Shown here: piece after piece, positions 45,691-54,343 of the stretch
Position numbering within the stretch: the first letter of the stretch is position 1
How the letters are laid out: every line of letters starts with the position of its first letter
Assembly (NCBI GenBank): GCA_021324885.1
Contig: JAJPIF010000004.1
Location: forward strand, 62,001 to 126,000
Direction: 5' to 3'
Length of the DNA: 64,000 nt
DNA from: Pseudomonadota bacterium
GTDB taxonomy: Bacteria > Desulfobacterota > Binatia > Binatales > Binataceae
The notes under the pieces: model-generated
What the model was told of the DNA's origin: nothing
The model's input: only the letters and a program-made list of their open reading frames with translations
Databases searched by the model: none
Program-made: the position numbers and the translations under genes

Positions 45691-46824
45691 ATGAGAACGG
45701 CCGCCCAAGACCATCCTCTGCGTATTATCGGCGTCGATCCGGAGCGCCGGTTTGCGGGTGGCGAGAGCCAAGTGCTGGGGCTTTCGTTGGAATTGCTCAA
45801 GCTGGGGCACGACGCGCGGTTGCTTTGCGACCCTGAAGGTCTGCTATGGCAGCGCGCACGCGGGGCCGGTGTGGTCTGCCATCCATTAAAGATTCGCAAC
45901 GCGCTGGATTGCGTCGCCGGCATGAAACTGCGCGGCTTTCTTTCGCGCAATCGCTTCGACGTGGTCCATTTCCACACCTCGCGAGCCCATTCGATGGCGC
46001 CGTTCGCCGCCGGGATGGCCGGCGCCCTGATCGTTACGCGGCGAATGGATTACGTGCCCAACCGCCTGTTCGCGCCCTTGCTGTATAACCACGCGGTTGA
46101 TGGGGTAGCAGCGATTTCCCGGGAAGTGGCGAGGGCGCTGGTCAGCGGCGGCGTCTCCTCCGAGCGCATCACCCTGATTCCCAGCGGGGTTGATTGCGAC
46201 CGGTTCCATCCGCCGACCGCGGAGCAAAGTGCCGCGGCACGCACCCAGCTGGGTTTGGCTCCCGGCGATGTAGCGATCGGGGCGATTGGAGCCTTGGAAC
46301 CGCGCAAAGGCCATCGGTATCTGCTCGATGCGCTGGGGCGGTTGTCTCAACACCGCGCAATTCGGGCATATATCGCGGGCGATGGCTCTCAGCGCGCGGC
46401 GCTGCAGGAGCAGGTCCATTGCCTCGGATTCACTAATTCGGTGGTTTTTTTGGGTAGCATCGCGGATCCGCTCACGCTATTTTGGGCCATCGACATCTTC
46501 GTTCAGCCTTCGGTCATGGAAGGGCTGGGCGTGGCGTTGTTGGAGGGGATGGCCTGTGGGCTGCCGGTGGTGGCAAGCCGCGCAGGCGGGATGACGGAAG
46601 TGATCGAAGATCGACACGACGGGCTGTTGGTCCCAGCGGCGGACGCGGCCGCATTGGCGCAAGCTCTGGCGGAATTGGCCCGCTCGCCCGACCTGCGCTC
46701 CGCTTTGGGTTCGCAAGCCCGCGTCAAGGCGGTACGGGACTTCAGTCTGAGCACGATGGCAAACAGGACCCTGGCGCTGTATCAATCCGTTCTGGCAAGG
46801 AAGCGGGGCAAATGCGCAGCATGA
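45691..46824 (+). CDS. Glycosyltransferase family 4
   Basis: Retaining GT-B glycosyltransferase of 377 residues. The N-terminal domain has RFAGGESQVLGLSLELLKLGHDARLLCDPEG and VVHFHTSRAHSMAPFAAGMA. The C-terminal domain has IPSGVDCDRFHPP, GAIGALEPRKGHRYLLDAL, and the sugar-nucleotide signature FVQPSVMEGLGVALLEGMACGLPVVASRAGGMTEVI with the E-x7-E pair. Likely adds a sugar to LPS core or O-chain. Its last 13 bases overlap yicC. Confidence 0.9.
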   Translation: MRTAAQDHPLRIIGVDPERRFAGGESQVLGLSLELLKLGHDARLLCDPEGLLWQRARGAGVVCHPLKIRNALDCVAGMKLRGFLSRNRFDVVHFHTSRAHSMAPFAAGMAGALIVTRRMDYVPNRLFAPLLYNHAVDGVAAISREVARALVSGGVSSERITLIPSGVDCDRFHPPTAEQSAAARTQLGLAPGDVAIGAIGALEPRKGHRYLLDALGRLSQHRAIRAYIAGDGSQRAALQEQVHCLGFTNSVVFLGSIADPLTLFWAIDIFVQPSVMEGLGVALLEGMACGLPVVASRAGGMTEVIEDRHDGLLVPAADAAALAQALAELARSPDLRSALGSQARVKAVRDFSLSTMANRTLALYQSVLARKRGKCAA

Positions 46825-47702
46825 CCGGCTTTGGCCGCGCCCGGCTGGAGCGCGGAGATTTCCAGGTACAGGCCGAGGTGCGTTCACTGAATCAGCGCTT
46901 TTTGGAGGTCAAGTTCAACCTGCCGCGCGGATGGAATGAGCGGGAGAGCGAGTTTCGCAAGCTGATTGGCGCCGTCGCCGAGCGCGGACGAATCGAAGTC
47001 AGTATCCGCAGCACCGGACCCAAAGCCGCCGGGCGGCTGATTGTCAACGACAGACTGGCCCGCTCCTATATCGAGGAACTGCGCGCACTCAAAAAACGCC
47101 TCGCGCTCGATGGCGAGCCCGGCCTCGATGCGCTGCTTAGCCGCCCGGAGATTTTCCAGGTCGTCGAGCAGGAGACCGATCTCGGTTCCGAGATTGCCCT
47201 GGGGCGCAAAGCGCTGCAGTTGGCACTCAAGGCGATGGACGCGGAGCGCGTGCGGGAGGGCAAAAGCCTCAAACGCGACCTGTCCTCCCGCCTGGCAAAG
47301 ATCCAGGCCCATACCAAACAGATCGGGCGGATAGCCGAAGAGTCGCGCCAGGCGATCGTCGCCGGCTTTCAAAAACGCGTCCGCGAGCTTTTGGCGCAGA
47401 CGAACAGCGATGACTTGAAGCTGGTGGAGGAAAAGCGCCTGTACGAGGACGCCGCCTTTGCCGCCCAGCGCGCCGATATCAGCGAGGAACTCGCCCGCCT
47501 CAAGGCTCATTTGCAGGCACTGGGTGAGCTGTTCTCGCGCGAGGGCGCGGTCGGCAAGGAGATCGAATTCTGGCTCCAGGAGGTGGGACGCGAAGTCAAT
47601 ACGGTTGGCTCCAAATCGCAGCACCCGGCGCTGTCGCGTCTGACGGTGGCAATCAAGGGAGAGTTGGAAAAAATGCGCGAACAGGTACAGAACATCGAAT
47701 GA
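46812..47702 (+). CDS. yicC: YicC family endoribonuclease
   Basis: Protein of 296 residues that starts MRSMTGFGRARLERGDFQVQAEVRSLNQRFLEV, the clear YicC N-terminal signature, and ends with the DUF1732 C-terminal domain (EEKRLYEDAAFAAQRADISEELARLKAHL, EIEFWLQEVGREVNTVGSKSQ). YicC proteins are RNases shown to cleave a small RNA in E. coli. The ATG at 46812 overlaps the upstream glycosyltransferase; a longer frame from 46482 is a shadow of that gene. It is followed by gmk, a common arrangement. Confidence 0.92.
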   Translation: MRSMTGFGRARLERGDFQVQAEVRSLNQRFLEVKFNLPRGWNERESEFRKLIGAVAERGRIEVSIRSTGPKAAGRLIVNDRLARSYIEELRALKKRLALDGEPGLDALLSRPEIFQVVEQETDLGSEIALGRKALQLALKAMDAERVREGKSLKRDLSSRLAKIQAHTKQIGRIAEESRQAIVAGFQKRVRELLAQTNSDDLKLVEEKRLYEDAAFAAQRADISEELARLKAHLQALGELFSREGAVGKEIEFWLQEVGREVNTVGSKSQHPALSRLTVAIKGELEKMREQVQNIE

Positions 47703-47817
47703 GTCCGTGGTTGAACATGGGCCGCCGGCCATCCCCGGCAAGCGGATTCCCTGTTTTCGCCGACTGTCCATGCCAGGAGGCTCTTTCGAGCACGAGCCGT
47801 GTTCGATAGACTTTAAG

Positions 47818-48441
47818 ATGAATTTGGTATTACCTCTGCGGCGTGGAATTATCTTTATAGTTTCGGCGCCGTCAGGCGCGGGTAAGACGACGCTTTCGCG
47901 TGCCGCAGTACGGGAAATCGGTGGGTTGACGCCGTCGGTTTCACTCACGACCAGACGCCCCAGGAACGGCGAAGTCGAAGGGATAGATTATCGTTTTGTG
48001 AGCGAGGAGGACTTTCAACGACGGGTTGACGCCGGCCAATTGGCCGAATGGGCGCGCGTGTTCGACGCCTGCTATGGCACTCCGCGCCAGCCCTTGGACG
48101 AGGCTATCCGCGAGGGCCGCGACATGCTGCTGGACATCGACGTCCAGGGCGCGCGCAGCCTGACCGCGCGCTATCCCGACGACACCGTTACTATCTTCGT
48201 CTTGCCGCCCAGCTTCGAGGAACTGGAAGAGCGCCTGCGCGGGCGCGGCACCGAAAGCGAGCAGGCGATCGCCGGCCGCCTCAAACGCGCTCGCGACGAG
48301 TTCCGCGCCTATCCCCAATACGACTACCTGATCGTTAACGCCGACCTGGCCGACTCGCTGCGCCAGTTGGACGCCATTGTGAAAGCTGAACGCTTGCGGG
48401 TTGCGCGCCTGCGCGAGGAGATCGCGCCGTGGAAGAGTTAG
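47818..48441 (+). CDS. gmk: Guanylate kinase
   Basis: Phosphorylates GMP to GDP. 207 residues: P-loop SAPSGAGKTTL near residue 15, GMP-binding SLTTRRPRNGEVEGIDYRFV near residue 43, FDACYGTPRQP near residue 80, DIDVQGARSLTARYPDD near residue 104, and the lid with RLRGRGTESEQAIAGRLKRAR. The ATG at 47818 is favoured because only nine residues precede the first core strand; in-frame starts at 47707 and 47770 would add unrelated sequence. The last 13 bases overlap spoT. Confidence 0.93.
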   Translation: MNLVLPLRRGIIFIVSAPSGAGKTTLSRAAVREIGGLTPSVSLTTRRPRNGEVEGIDYRFVSEEDFQRRVDAGQLAEWARVFDACYGTPRQPLDEAIREGRDMLLDIDVQGARSLTARYPDDTVTIFVLPPSFEELEERLRGRGTESEQAIAGRLKRARDEFRAYPQYDYLIVNADLADSLRQLDAIVKAERLRVARLREEIAPWKS

Positions 48442-50642
48442 CGGAACCCGCCAGACACAACGACCAGCTCGAGGAACTAGTCAGTCGGGTGCGCTCGTAC
48501 AATCCGCACGCCGACGAAGCCCTGATCCGCCGCGCCTACGAATATTCCGCCCGGATGCATCGCGGCCAGAAACGCATGTCGGGCGAGCCTTACGTCATCC
48601 ACCCGCTCAACGTCGCGCTGATCATCGCGCAACTCAAACTGGATGTTCCCTCGATCGTCACCGGATTGCTCCACGACGTGGTCGAGGATACCAGCGTTTC
48701 GCTGGCCGAAATTCAGGCGTTGTTCGGCGACGAGATCGCCACGCTGGTGGACGGCGTAACCAAGGTTTCGAAAATCACGTTTCAGAGCCGCGAGGAGAAG
48801 CAGGCCGAGAATTTCCGCAAGATGATCATCGCGATGGCGCAGGATATCCGCGTCGTGCTGATCAAGCTGGCCGACCGCCTCCATAACATGCGCACGCTCG
48901 ACCATCTGGCCCCCGACCGCCAGATCGAGATCTCGCGCGAGACCATCGAAATCTATGCGCCGCTGGCCCATCGCCTGGGCATCTACTGGCTGAAATCGGA
49001 ACTGGAAGACGCCGCGCTGCGCTACGTCGATCCCGCCGGCTACCAGATGCTCAAAGCCTTCGTCGCCAAGACCAGGGTCGAGCGCGAGCAATATATCAAG
49101 GCGGTGATCGAGATCCTCGGCCAGCGTCTGGCCGATTCAGGCGTCAAGGCTCAGGTTACCGGGCGTCCCAAACACTTCTATTCGATTTACGCCAAGATGC
49201 AGAGCGAGGGACTGGCCTTCGAGGAGATTTATGACGTGGTCGCCTTCCGCATCCTGGTCGATTCGGTGCGCGAATGCTACGAGGCGCTCGGCGTGGTGCA
49301 CGCCAACTGGAAGCCGGTGCCGGGCCGCTTCAAGGATTACATCGCGCTGCCCAAAATCAACATGTACCAGTCGCTGCACACCACCGTAATCGGCCCGCGC
49401 GGGCAGCGCATGGAAGTGCAGATCCGCACCCATGAGATGCATCGGGTGGCCGAGGAAGGAATCGCAGCGCACTGGAGCTACAAGGAAGGCAACGGCCATC
49501 TGTCGCAGCAACAGACCGAGCGCTTCGCCTGGCTGCGACGGCTGATCGAATGGCAGCAGAATGTCAAGGACCCCCAGGAGTTCCTCTCCACCGTCAAGGA
49601 AGACCTGTTCCCCGAAGAGGTTTTCGTCTTCACGCCCAAGGGCGACGTGCTCGACTTTCCACGCGGCGCCACGATCGTCGATTTCGCCTACCGCATCCAT
49701 TCCCAGGTCGGCAACCATCTGGTTGGAGCGCGAGTTAACGGGCGGATGGTCCCGTTGCGCTACAAGCTGGCGTCGGGCGACACCGTTGAAGTGCTGACCT
49801 CGGACAAGCAGGTACCGGGCAAGGACTGGCTCAACTGGGCCGCCACCGCGCGCGCCAAAAGCCGCATCCGCCAGTGGCTGCGCGCGCAGGAATCGCAGCG
49901 CTCCATCCAGGTCGCGACCGCGATGCTGGACCATGAACTGCAGCAGTTGGGGCTCTCGCTCAACCAGTTAAAGCGCGAGGGCCGGCTCGATCAGGCGGTC
50001 AGGGAATTTTCGACCAGGGATGTCGATACGCTGCTGGCGCAGGTCGGTTACGGCATCATCTCAGCCGGGCAGCTGCTGACCAAAATTCTGTCGCCCGATG
50101 AACTCAAGGCCTATCGCGGTGAAAAGCCGCTCCAGGTTCCCACCGAGCGGCCCGCGCGGGAAGCGCGCAAGGCCGTCGGCGGCGGCGTCGTGGTGTCGGG
50201 ACTGGGCGACGTGATGGTGCGCTTCGCCCATTGCTGCAACCCGCTGCCCGGCGAGCGCATCACCGGATTCATCACCCGCGGGCGCGGCGTCACGATCCAT
50301 CTGGTCGGATGCCCGCGCGCGCTGGAGACCGACCCGCAACGGCGTATTCCCGTGGTATGGAAAGACGGCGAAGAGAGCCCCCATCCGATCCGGCTCGAGG
50401 TGCTGTGCGTGGACAAGCCCGGTGTGCTCGCCGCGATCACGAAGAACATCGCCGCTGCCGGCATCAACATCACCTCTGCGCAGGTGAAAAGCACCGACGT
50501 CAACCGCCGTTCCTCCTCGCTGTTCGAACTCAACGTCACCAGCGCACGCCAACTGAACAACCTGATGCATTCCATCGCCGCGATCGACGGTGTGCTGAAG
50601 GTTACGCGCATCGGCCAACACAATGGCAATCGTTCGGGCTGA
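48429..50642 (+). CDS. spoT: Bifunctional (p)ppGpp synthetase/hydrolase
   Basis: Makes and degrades the alarmone (p)ppGpp. 737 residues with the full Rel/SpoT order: HD hydrolase domain (YVIHPLNVA, LLHDVVEDT, KLADRLHNMRTL; residues about 45-150), synthetase domain (GRPKHFYSIYAKM, DVVAFRILV, PGRFKDYIALPKINMYQSLHTTVIGP; about 240-330), TGS (VFVFTPKGDVLDFPRGATIVDFAYRIHS), zinc-finger-like region with HCCNPLPG, and ACT domain. The hydrolase His/HD motifs are intact, and RFKD in the synthetase is the RxKD form of bifunctional enzymes. GTG start overlaps gmk by 13 bases. No rpoZ lies between gmk and this gene. Confidence 0.95.
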   Translation: MEELAEPARHNDQLEELVSRVRSYNPHADEALIRRAYEYSARMHRGQKRMSGEPYVIHPLNVALIIAQLKLDVPSIVTGLLHDVVEDTSVSLAEIQALFGDEIATLVDGVTKVSKITFQSREEKQAENFRKMIIAMAQDIRVVLIKLADRLHNMRTLDHLAPDRQIEISRETIEIYAPLAHRLGIYWLKSELEDAALRYVDPAGYQMLKAFVAKTRVEREQYIKAVIEILGQRLADSGVKAQVTGRPKHFYSIYAKMQSEGLAFEEIYDVVAFRILVDSVRECYEALGVVHANWKPVPGRFKDYIALPKINMYQSLHTTVIGPRGQRMEVQIRTHEMHRVAEEGIAAHWSYKEGNGHLSQQQTERFAWLRRLIEWQQNVKDPQEFLSTVKEDLFPEEVFVFTPKGDVLDFPRGATIVDFAYRIHSQVGNHLVGARVNGRMVPLRYKLASGDTVEVLTSDKQVPGKDWLNWAATARAKSRIRQWLRAQESQRSIQVATAMLDHELQQLGLSLNQLKREGRLDQAVREFSTRDVDTLLAQVGYGIISAGQLLTKILSPDELKAYRGEKPLQVPTERPAREARKAVGGGVVVSGLGDVMVRFAHCCNPLPGERITGFITRGRGVTIHLVGCPRALETDPQRRIPVVWKDGEESPHPIRLEVLCVDKPGVLAAITKNIAAAGINITSAQVKSTDVNRRSSSLFELNVTSARQLNNLMHSIAAIDGVLKVTRIGQHNGNRSG

Positions 50643-50660
50643 CCCGGTACAATCGTTGTC

Positions 50661-51053
50661 ATGAAGCGGGCGATCCAAACCCATGCGGCGCCGGCCGCCG
50701 TCGGACCGTACTCCCAGGCAATCGAGCAGGACGGCTGGATTTTCTGTTCCGGGCAGATCGCGCTGGAACCGGGATCGGGCAGGATGGTCGAGGGTGGCAT
50801 CGAGGCGCAGACGCGACGCGTGATGGAGAATCTGCGCGAGGTGCTGATCGCCGCCGGGGCCAGCCTGCGCGACGTCGTGAAAACGACGATCTTCCTGACC
50901 GATCTGGCCGACTTCGAAACCGTCAATCGCATCTACAGCGAGCATTTCGAGCAGCCCTACCCAGCCCGCTCGACGGTGCAGGTCCCCGCATTACCCAGAG
51001 GCGCCCGCGTCGAGATCGAAGCGATCGCGCGCAAAGCTGACACCTCTGCCTGA
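50661..51053 (+). CDS. ridA: RidA family reactive intermediate deaminase
   Basis: Hydrolyses reactive enamine/imine intermediates from PLP enzymes to ketoacids and ammonia. 130 residues: AAPAAVGPYSQAIEQDGWIFCSGQIALEP at the start, QTRRVMENLREVLIAAGASLRDVVKTTIFLTD in the middle, and ARSTVQVPALPRGARVEIEAIA near the end with the active-site Arg. It follows spoT by 18 bases and likely shares its transcript. Confidence 0.93.
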   Translation: MKRAIQTHAAPAAVGPYSQAIEQDGWIFCSGQIALEPGSGRMVEGGIEAQTRRVMENLREVLIAAGASLRDVVKTTIFLTDLADFETVNRIYSEHFEQPYPARSTVQVPALPRGARVEIEAIARKADTSA

Positions 51054-51063
51054 TGTCTGTTTG

Positions 51064-51100
51064 GTCCGCGGCTTCGCATGTTTATGGCGAAGCCGCGGAC
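51064..51100. terminator. Strong two-way hairpin between ridA and the dehydrogenase
   Basis: GTCCGCGGCTTCGC (51064-51077) and its exact complement (51087-51100) form a perfect 14-base stem with a 9-base loop. It lies 10 bases after ridA and 42 bases past the end of the opposing gene. No long T-run follows on the plus strand. Confidence 0.75.
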
Positions 51101-51142
51101 ATCGAAATTAGACCCAAAAAGTCGTTTTGGCGGTGCCCGCCG

Positions 51143-52177
51143 CTAATATCCGCGCTTGGCGTCAACCACGTTGAGCAGTTGCTGCCCATTGGCGAAACGG
51201 CGCAGGTTTTCCGCAAACACCCGGCAGCAATCTTCCTGGTAACTGACGCTGGGGCCGGAGGAATGGGGAGTCAGGATCACCTGTTCCATGTTCCATAAAG
51301 GATGATCGGGCGGCAGCGGTTCGGGCACCATCACGTCGAGCGCGGCGGCGGCCAGCCGCTTGTTGTTCAGGGCGTCGATCAGCGCGTCCTGATCGATTAC
51401 TTCGCCGCGCCCGACGTTGACCAGGCACGCGGTAGGTTTGGCGGCGGCAAACTCGCGCGCGCCGAGAAAGTTGCGAGTCTGCGGAGTCAGGGGCAGCGTC
51501 ACCACTATAAAATCGCTCAGCCCGACAATCTCGGCGCGCTGATCCGGACCGAACCAGCGGCTGGGGATACGCCCTTGCGGGTCGCCGACGCCGGGGAATC
51601 CGAAACGTGGATCGGCGTGCGCGTTCGGGTCGCGCTTGAGCGCCATCACTTCCATCCCGAAGGCTTGCGCCAGCCGCGCCGCCTCGCGCGCGATCGGCCC
51701 GTATCCAATCATGCCCGCGACCTTGCCGCGCAGGCTGTCGGCATTGCCGAAGTAGTAGCCCAACCCGATCCATTCGCGCCGCGTCTGCGCCCGAATCGAC
51801 GCATGGTACCGATGCGAGTACGCCAGCATCGCCATCAGGATGTACTCGCCGATCATGGACGCCTGGGCGCCGCTGGTATTGGTCAGCACGATCGGGCTGT
51901 CGTCGAACATGCCGGTGCGCAGCACGTAATCCAGTCCGGCCGCCATGCAATGGAGCCACTTAAGCCGCGGCGCGCGGGCGATCAGATCCTTGGGGATCGT
52001 ATAGGTGAGCATCACGTCGCAATCGTGCAGATGCGGCGCCATCACCTCGGAGTCGAACATGGACTTGGCTTTGCGCTCCGGCACCTGGGTGGGATCGACC
52101 AGATCGGCGCCGGGGCAGGCCTCCATGATCAGCTTGCGTTGCGACGCGGTAAGCACGAAAGTCGATACAATTTTCAT
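51143..52177 (-). CDS. D-isomer-specific 2-hydroxyacid dehydrogenase
   Basis: NAD(P)-dependent dehydrogenase of 344 residues. Nucleotide loop VAGMIGYGPIAREAARLAQAFGMEVMALKR near residue 155; here the last residue of the GxGxxG motif is Ala. The catalytic set is present: Arg in LVNVGRGEVID, Glu in VPEPLPPDHPLW, His in LTPHSSG. A KR pair after strand two suggests possible NADP use. The substrate cannot be assigned. ATG at 52177; a TTG two codons upstream is the alternative. It diverges from a CoA-transferase. Confidence 0.88.
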   Translation of the reverse strand: MKIVSTFVLTASQRKLIMEACPGADLVDPTQVPERKAKSMFDSEVMAPHLHDCDVMLTYTIPKDLIARAPRLKWLHCMAAGLDYVLRTGMFDDSPIVLTNTSGAQASMIGEYILMAMLAYSHRYHASIRAQTRREWIGLGYYFGNADSLRGKVAGMIGYGPIAREAARLAQAFGMEVMALKRDPNAHADPRFGFPGVGDPQGRIPSRWFGPDQRAEIVGLSDFIVVTLPLTPQTRNFLGAREFAAAKPTACLVNVGRGEVIDQDALIDALNNKRLAAAALDVMVPEPLPPDHPLWNMEQVILTPHSSGPSVSYQEDCCRVFAENLRRFANGQQLLNVVDAKRGY

Positions 52178-52229
52178 AGCCAAATGATCGCCACCATGGA
52201 CGCGGCGTCAAGCTGATGAGGAAACCGAG

Positions 52230-53444
52230 ATGGCCAAACCGCTTGAGGGAATCAAAGTTCTGGAAATCGGGCAGGAAATCCAGGGACCGTTTGCGGCCTT
52301 GTTCCTCGCCGACCTGGGAGCCAGCGTAACCAAGATCGAGAAGCGCCGCACCGGGGATCCAAGCCGCTGGATGTTTCCCAAAATGATCGGCGGCGCCGAG
52401 GCGAAAAATCCCAAGGTCTCGCACTACTTCATCGCGATGAACCGCGGCAAACGCAGCGTCACGCTGAACCTGAGAAAGCCCGAGGCGATCGAGATCATCA
52501 AGCGGCTGACCGCCGCCTACGACGTCCTGCTCACCAACTATCGTCCGGGCGTGCTGGACCGCCGCGGACTGGGTTTCGAGGAACTGCGGAAAGTAAATCC
52601 CAGAATCATTTTCGGTCAGGCCAGTTCATGGGGACCAAAAGGACCGTGGACGACGCGCCCCAGCCGCGACATCCTGGCGCAGGCGGCGGCCGGTCTGATG
52701 GCCAAGACGGGGATGCCGGATGATCCGCCAATTCCGGCCGGCGCCTTTATCGCCGATCATTCCGGGGGGCTTAGCCTGGCGGCGGGAATCATGGCCGCGC
52801 TGTTCGCCCGCGAGCGCACCGGGCAGGGCCAGCGCGTGGATGCGTCGATTTACGGCACGCTCATCGCGATGCAGAGCCTGGAGATCAACTATACTTCCGT
52901 CAGTGGGCTGGAGACGCAGCGCGCCGCCCGCGGCCATCAGTTCATGCGCGGCGGCATGTACAGCGCGTTCCGCACCAAAGACGGATACATCTGTATCGCG
53001 GGCGTGCACGACAAGCTGTGGCATTCGTTCTGCCGCATCACGGGAATCGAGCACCTCGAACACGACCAGGAAATTTCGGCCAACGTGGTGCGCAATTTCC
53101 AGGGCTATCGCATCCAGAAAATCATGGATGAGATTTTCCCCACGCGCACGACCCGCGAATGGCTGGACGATTTCGTCAAGGCCGACATCCTCGCCACCGA
53201 GGTAGCCGATTATAAGCAGCTCCTGCAAAGCGAGCAGGCGCACGTCAACGGCTATCTGCGCCACATGGACCATCCCGAAGCCGGCCCGATCACGGTCGTG
53301 GGCTGCCCGGTGTCCGTCGGCGGCGAACCCGATCTGCACGCCGCCCCGCCGCCCGAACTCGGCCAGCATACGGAAGAGGTGCTGCTCGAAGCCGGCTACG
53401 GATGGGAGGAGATTGATAAGCTGCGCGAATCGGAAGTTATCTAG
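52230..53444 (+). CDS. CaiB/BaiF CoA-transferase family protein with Gly at the catalytic position
   Basis: CoA-transferase fold protein of 404 residues: GIKVLEIGQEIQGPFAALFLADLGASVTKIE, NRGKRSVTLNLRKPEAIEIIKRL, DVLLTNYRPGVLDRRGLGFEELRKVNPRIIFGQASSWG, and the C-terminal GQHTEEVLLEAGYGWEEIDKL. At the position of the active-site Asp of formyl-CoA transferase this protein has Gly209 (GQRVDASIYG). It therefore may use another nucleophile, work as a racemase-like or decarboxylase-like enzyme, or be inactive as a transferase. GAGG lies eight bases before the ATG. The selenoprotein-like GST follows 249 bases later. Confidence 0.88.
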   Translation: MAKPLEGIKVLEIGQEIQGPFAALFLADLGASVTKIEKRRTGDPSRWMFPKMIGGAEAKNPKVSHYFIAMNRGKRSVTLNLRKPEAIEIIKRLTAAYDVLLTNYRPGVLDRRGLGFEELRKVNPRIIFGQASSWGPKGPWTTRPSRDILAQAAAGLMAKTGMPDDPPIPAGAFIADHSGGLSLAAGIMAALFARERTGQGQRVDASIYGTLIAMQSLEINYTSVSGLETQRAARGHQFMRGGMYSAFRTKDGYICIAGVHDKLWHSFCRITGIEHLEHDQEISANVVRNFQGYRIQKIMDEIFPTRTTREWLDDFVKADILATEVADYKQLLQSEQAHVNGYLRHMDHPEAGPITVVGCPVSVGGEPDLHAAPPPELGQHTEEVLLEAGYGWEEIDKLRESEVI

Positions 53445-53693
53445 CGTGGCACGAAGCTGGCTTACGGCGCTGGTTTCCCCAAACAAAACCCCCGCACGTC
53501 GACGATGCAGATGCATTGCCATCGCCTGATTCACATCTACAAAGCCGAGGTCAAGTAAGACCGCATGACCGCCGACGAGTACCGCCATATGGCGAAAAAG
53601 GCGGGAAAGTCCGGCTAGCGCGAGAAGCCTCGGGCCGATTCGCGTTGACCTATGGCGGCGCGGGCGCGTAGAGTCGGATTGGGAGGAACGGCG

Positions 53694-54305
53694 ATGCTGC
53701 GACTCTTTGACTACAAGCTTTGACCCTATGTGCGCAAAACGCGCATCGCCCTTTTGGAAAAAGGGCTTCAATGGGAAACCACGTGGCTCGATCTCGCCAA
53801 GGGCGAGCAGAAAAAGCCCGAGTACCTGAAGATCAATCCGGTCGGCAAGGTGCCGGCGCTGATCGACGATGGAGTCGTGGTCCACGACTCGACCATCATC
53901 AATGAGTACCTCGAAGACAAATATCCGTCACCGCCGCTGCTGCCCAAGGATCCGGCCATGCGCGCCCGCGCGCGCTCGTTCGAGGACTACGCCGACGCTT
54001 ACCTGGCGCCTTCGCTGTTCAAGATCCTGATGAACCTGCGCAAGCCGGAAGCCGAGCGCGACCAGGAGAAAATCAGGGAGGGCGAGCGCGAGATGCGCGA
54101 CCATTTCGCCTTCCTCGATCGCGAACTCAACGGCCGCCAGTTCTTTGCCGGGATGCTGAGCCTGGGCGACATCTCCTTCGCGCCGCCCCTGGCCAACTAC
54201 GAGCGCGCGGGATATAAAATCGGACCCGAATTTCCCCACCTGAGGGCGTGGTGGGAGCGGATGAAGTCGCGGCCGAGTTTTGCCCGCAGCCTGCCGCCCG
54301 ACTGA
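53694..54305 (+). CDS. Glutathione S-transferase, omega-like, with in-frame TGA (selenocysteine candidate) at catalytic position
   Basis: The ATG at 53694 has GGGAGGA six bases upstream. The frame reads MLRLFDYKL, then TGA at 53721 (codon 10), then continues without a break as PYVRKTRIALLEKGLQWETTW to a stop at 54303-54305 (203 residues). Omega-class and related GSTs have CPFxxRxRLxLxxKGI or SPYVRKVRI here, so the TGA replaces the catalytic Cys/Ser. The rest is intact: NPVGKVPALIDDG with cis-Pro, HDSTIINEYL glutathione-binding motif, and a helical C-terminal domain to RPSFARSLPPD. A GGA-loop hairpin follows (53748-53766). I favour selenocysteine insertion; a nonsense mutation or restart at GTG 53730 are alternatives. 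Confidence 0.7.
53748..53766 (+). promoter_or_regulatory. SECIS-like hairpin downstream of the in-frame TGA
   Basis: GCCCTTTT pairs perfectly with AAAAGGGC around a GGA loop. The loop G lies 32 bases after the TGA, within the range accepted for bacterial SECIS elements (about 16-37), and the loop begins with G as required. The stem is built with the leucine codons CTT and TTG, which are rare beside the CTG/CTC used in neighbouring genes. A shorter 5-base stem (TGCGC/GCGCA, 53731-53745) lies between. Confidence 0.5.
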
Positions 54306-54343
54306 AGCTTTACGCCGCCCCGCAACCGCAGTAATGGAGAGGG

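Noticed and set aside
53565-53618. Mini-frame of 17 codons (MTADEYRHMAKKAGKSG)
   Set aside because: It resembles the first residues of common short hypothetical proteins, but is too short to support and lacks a ribosome binding site.
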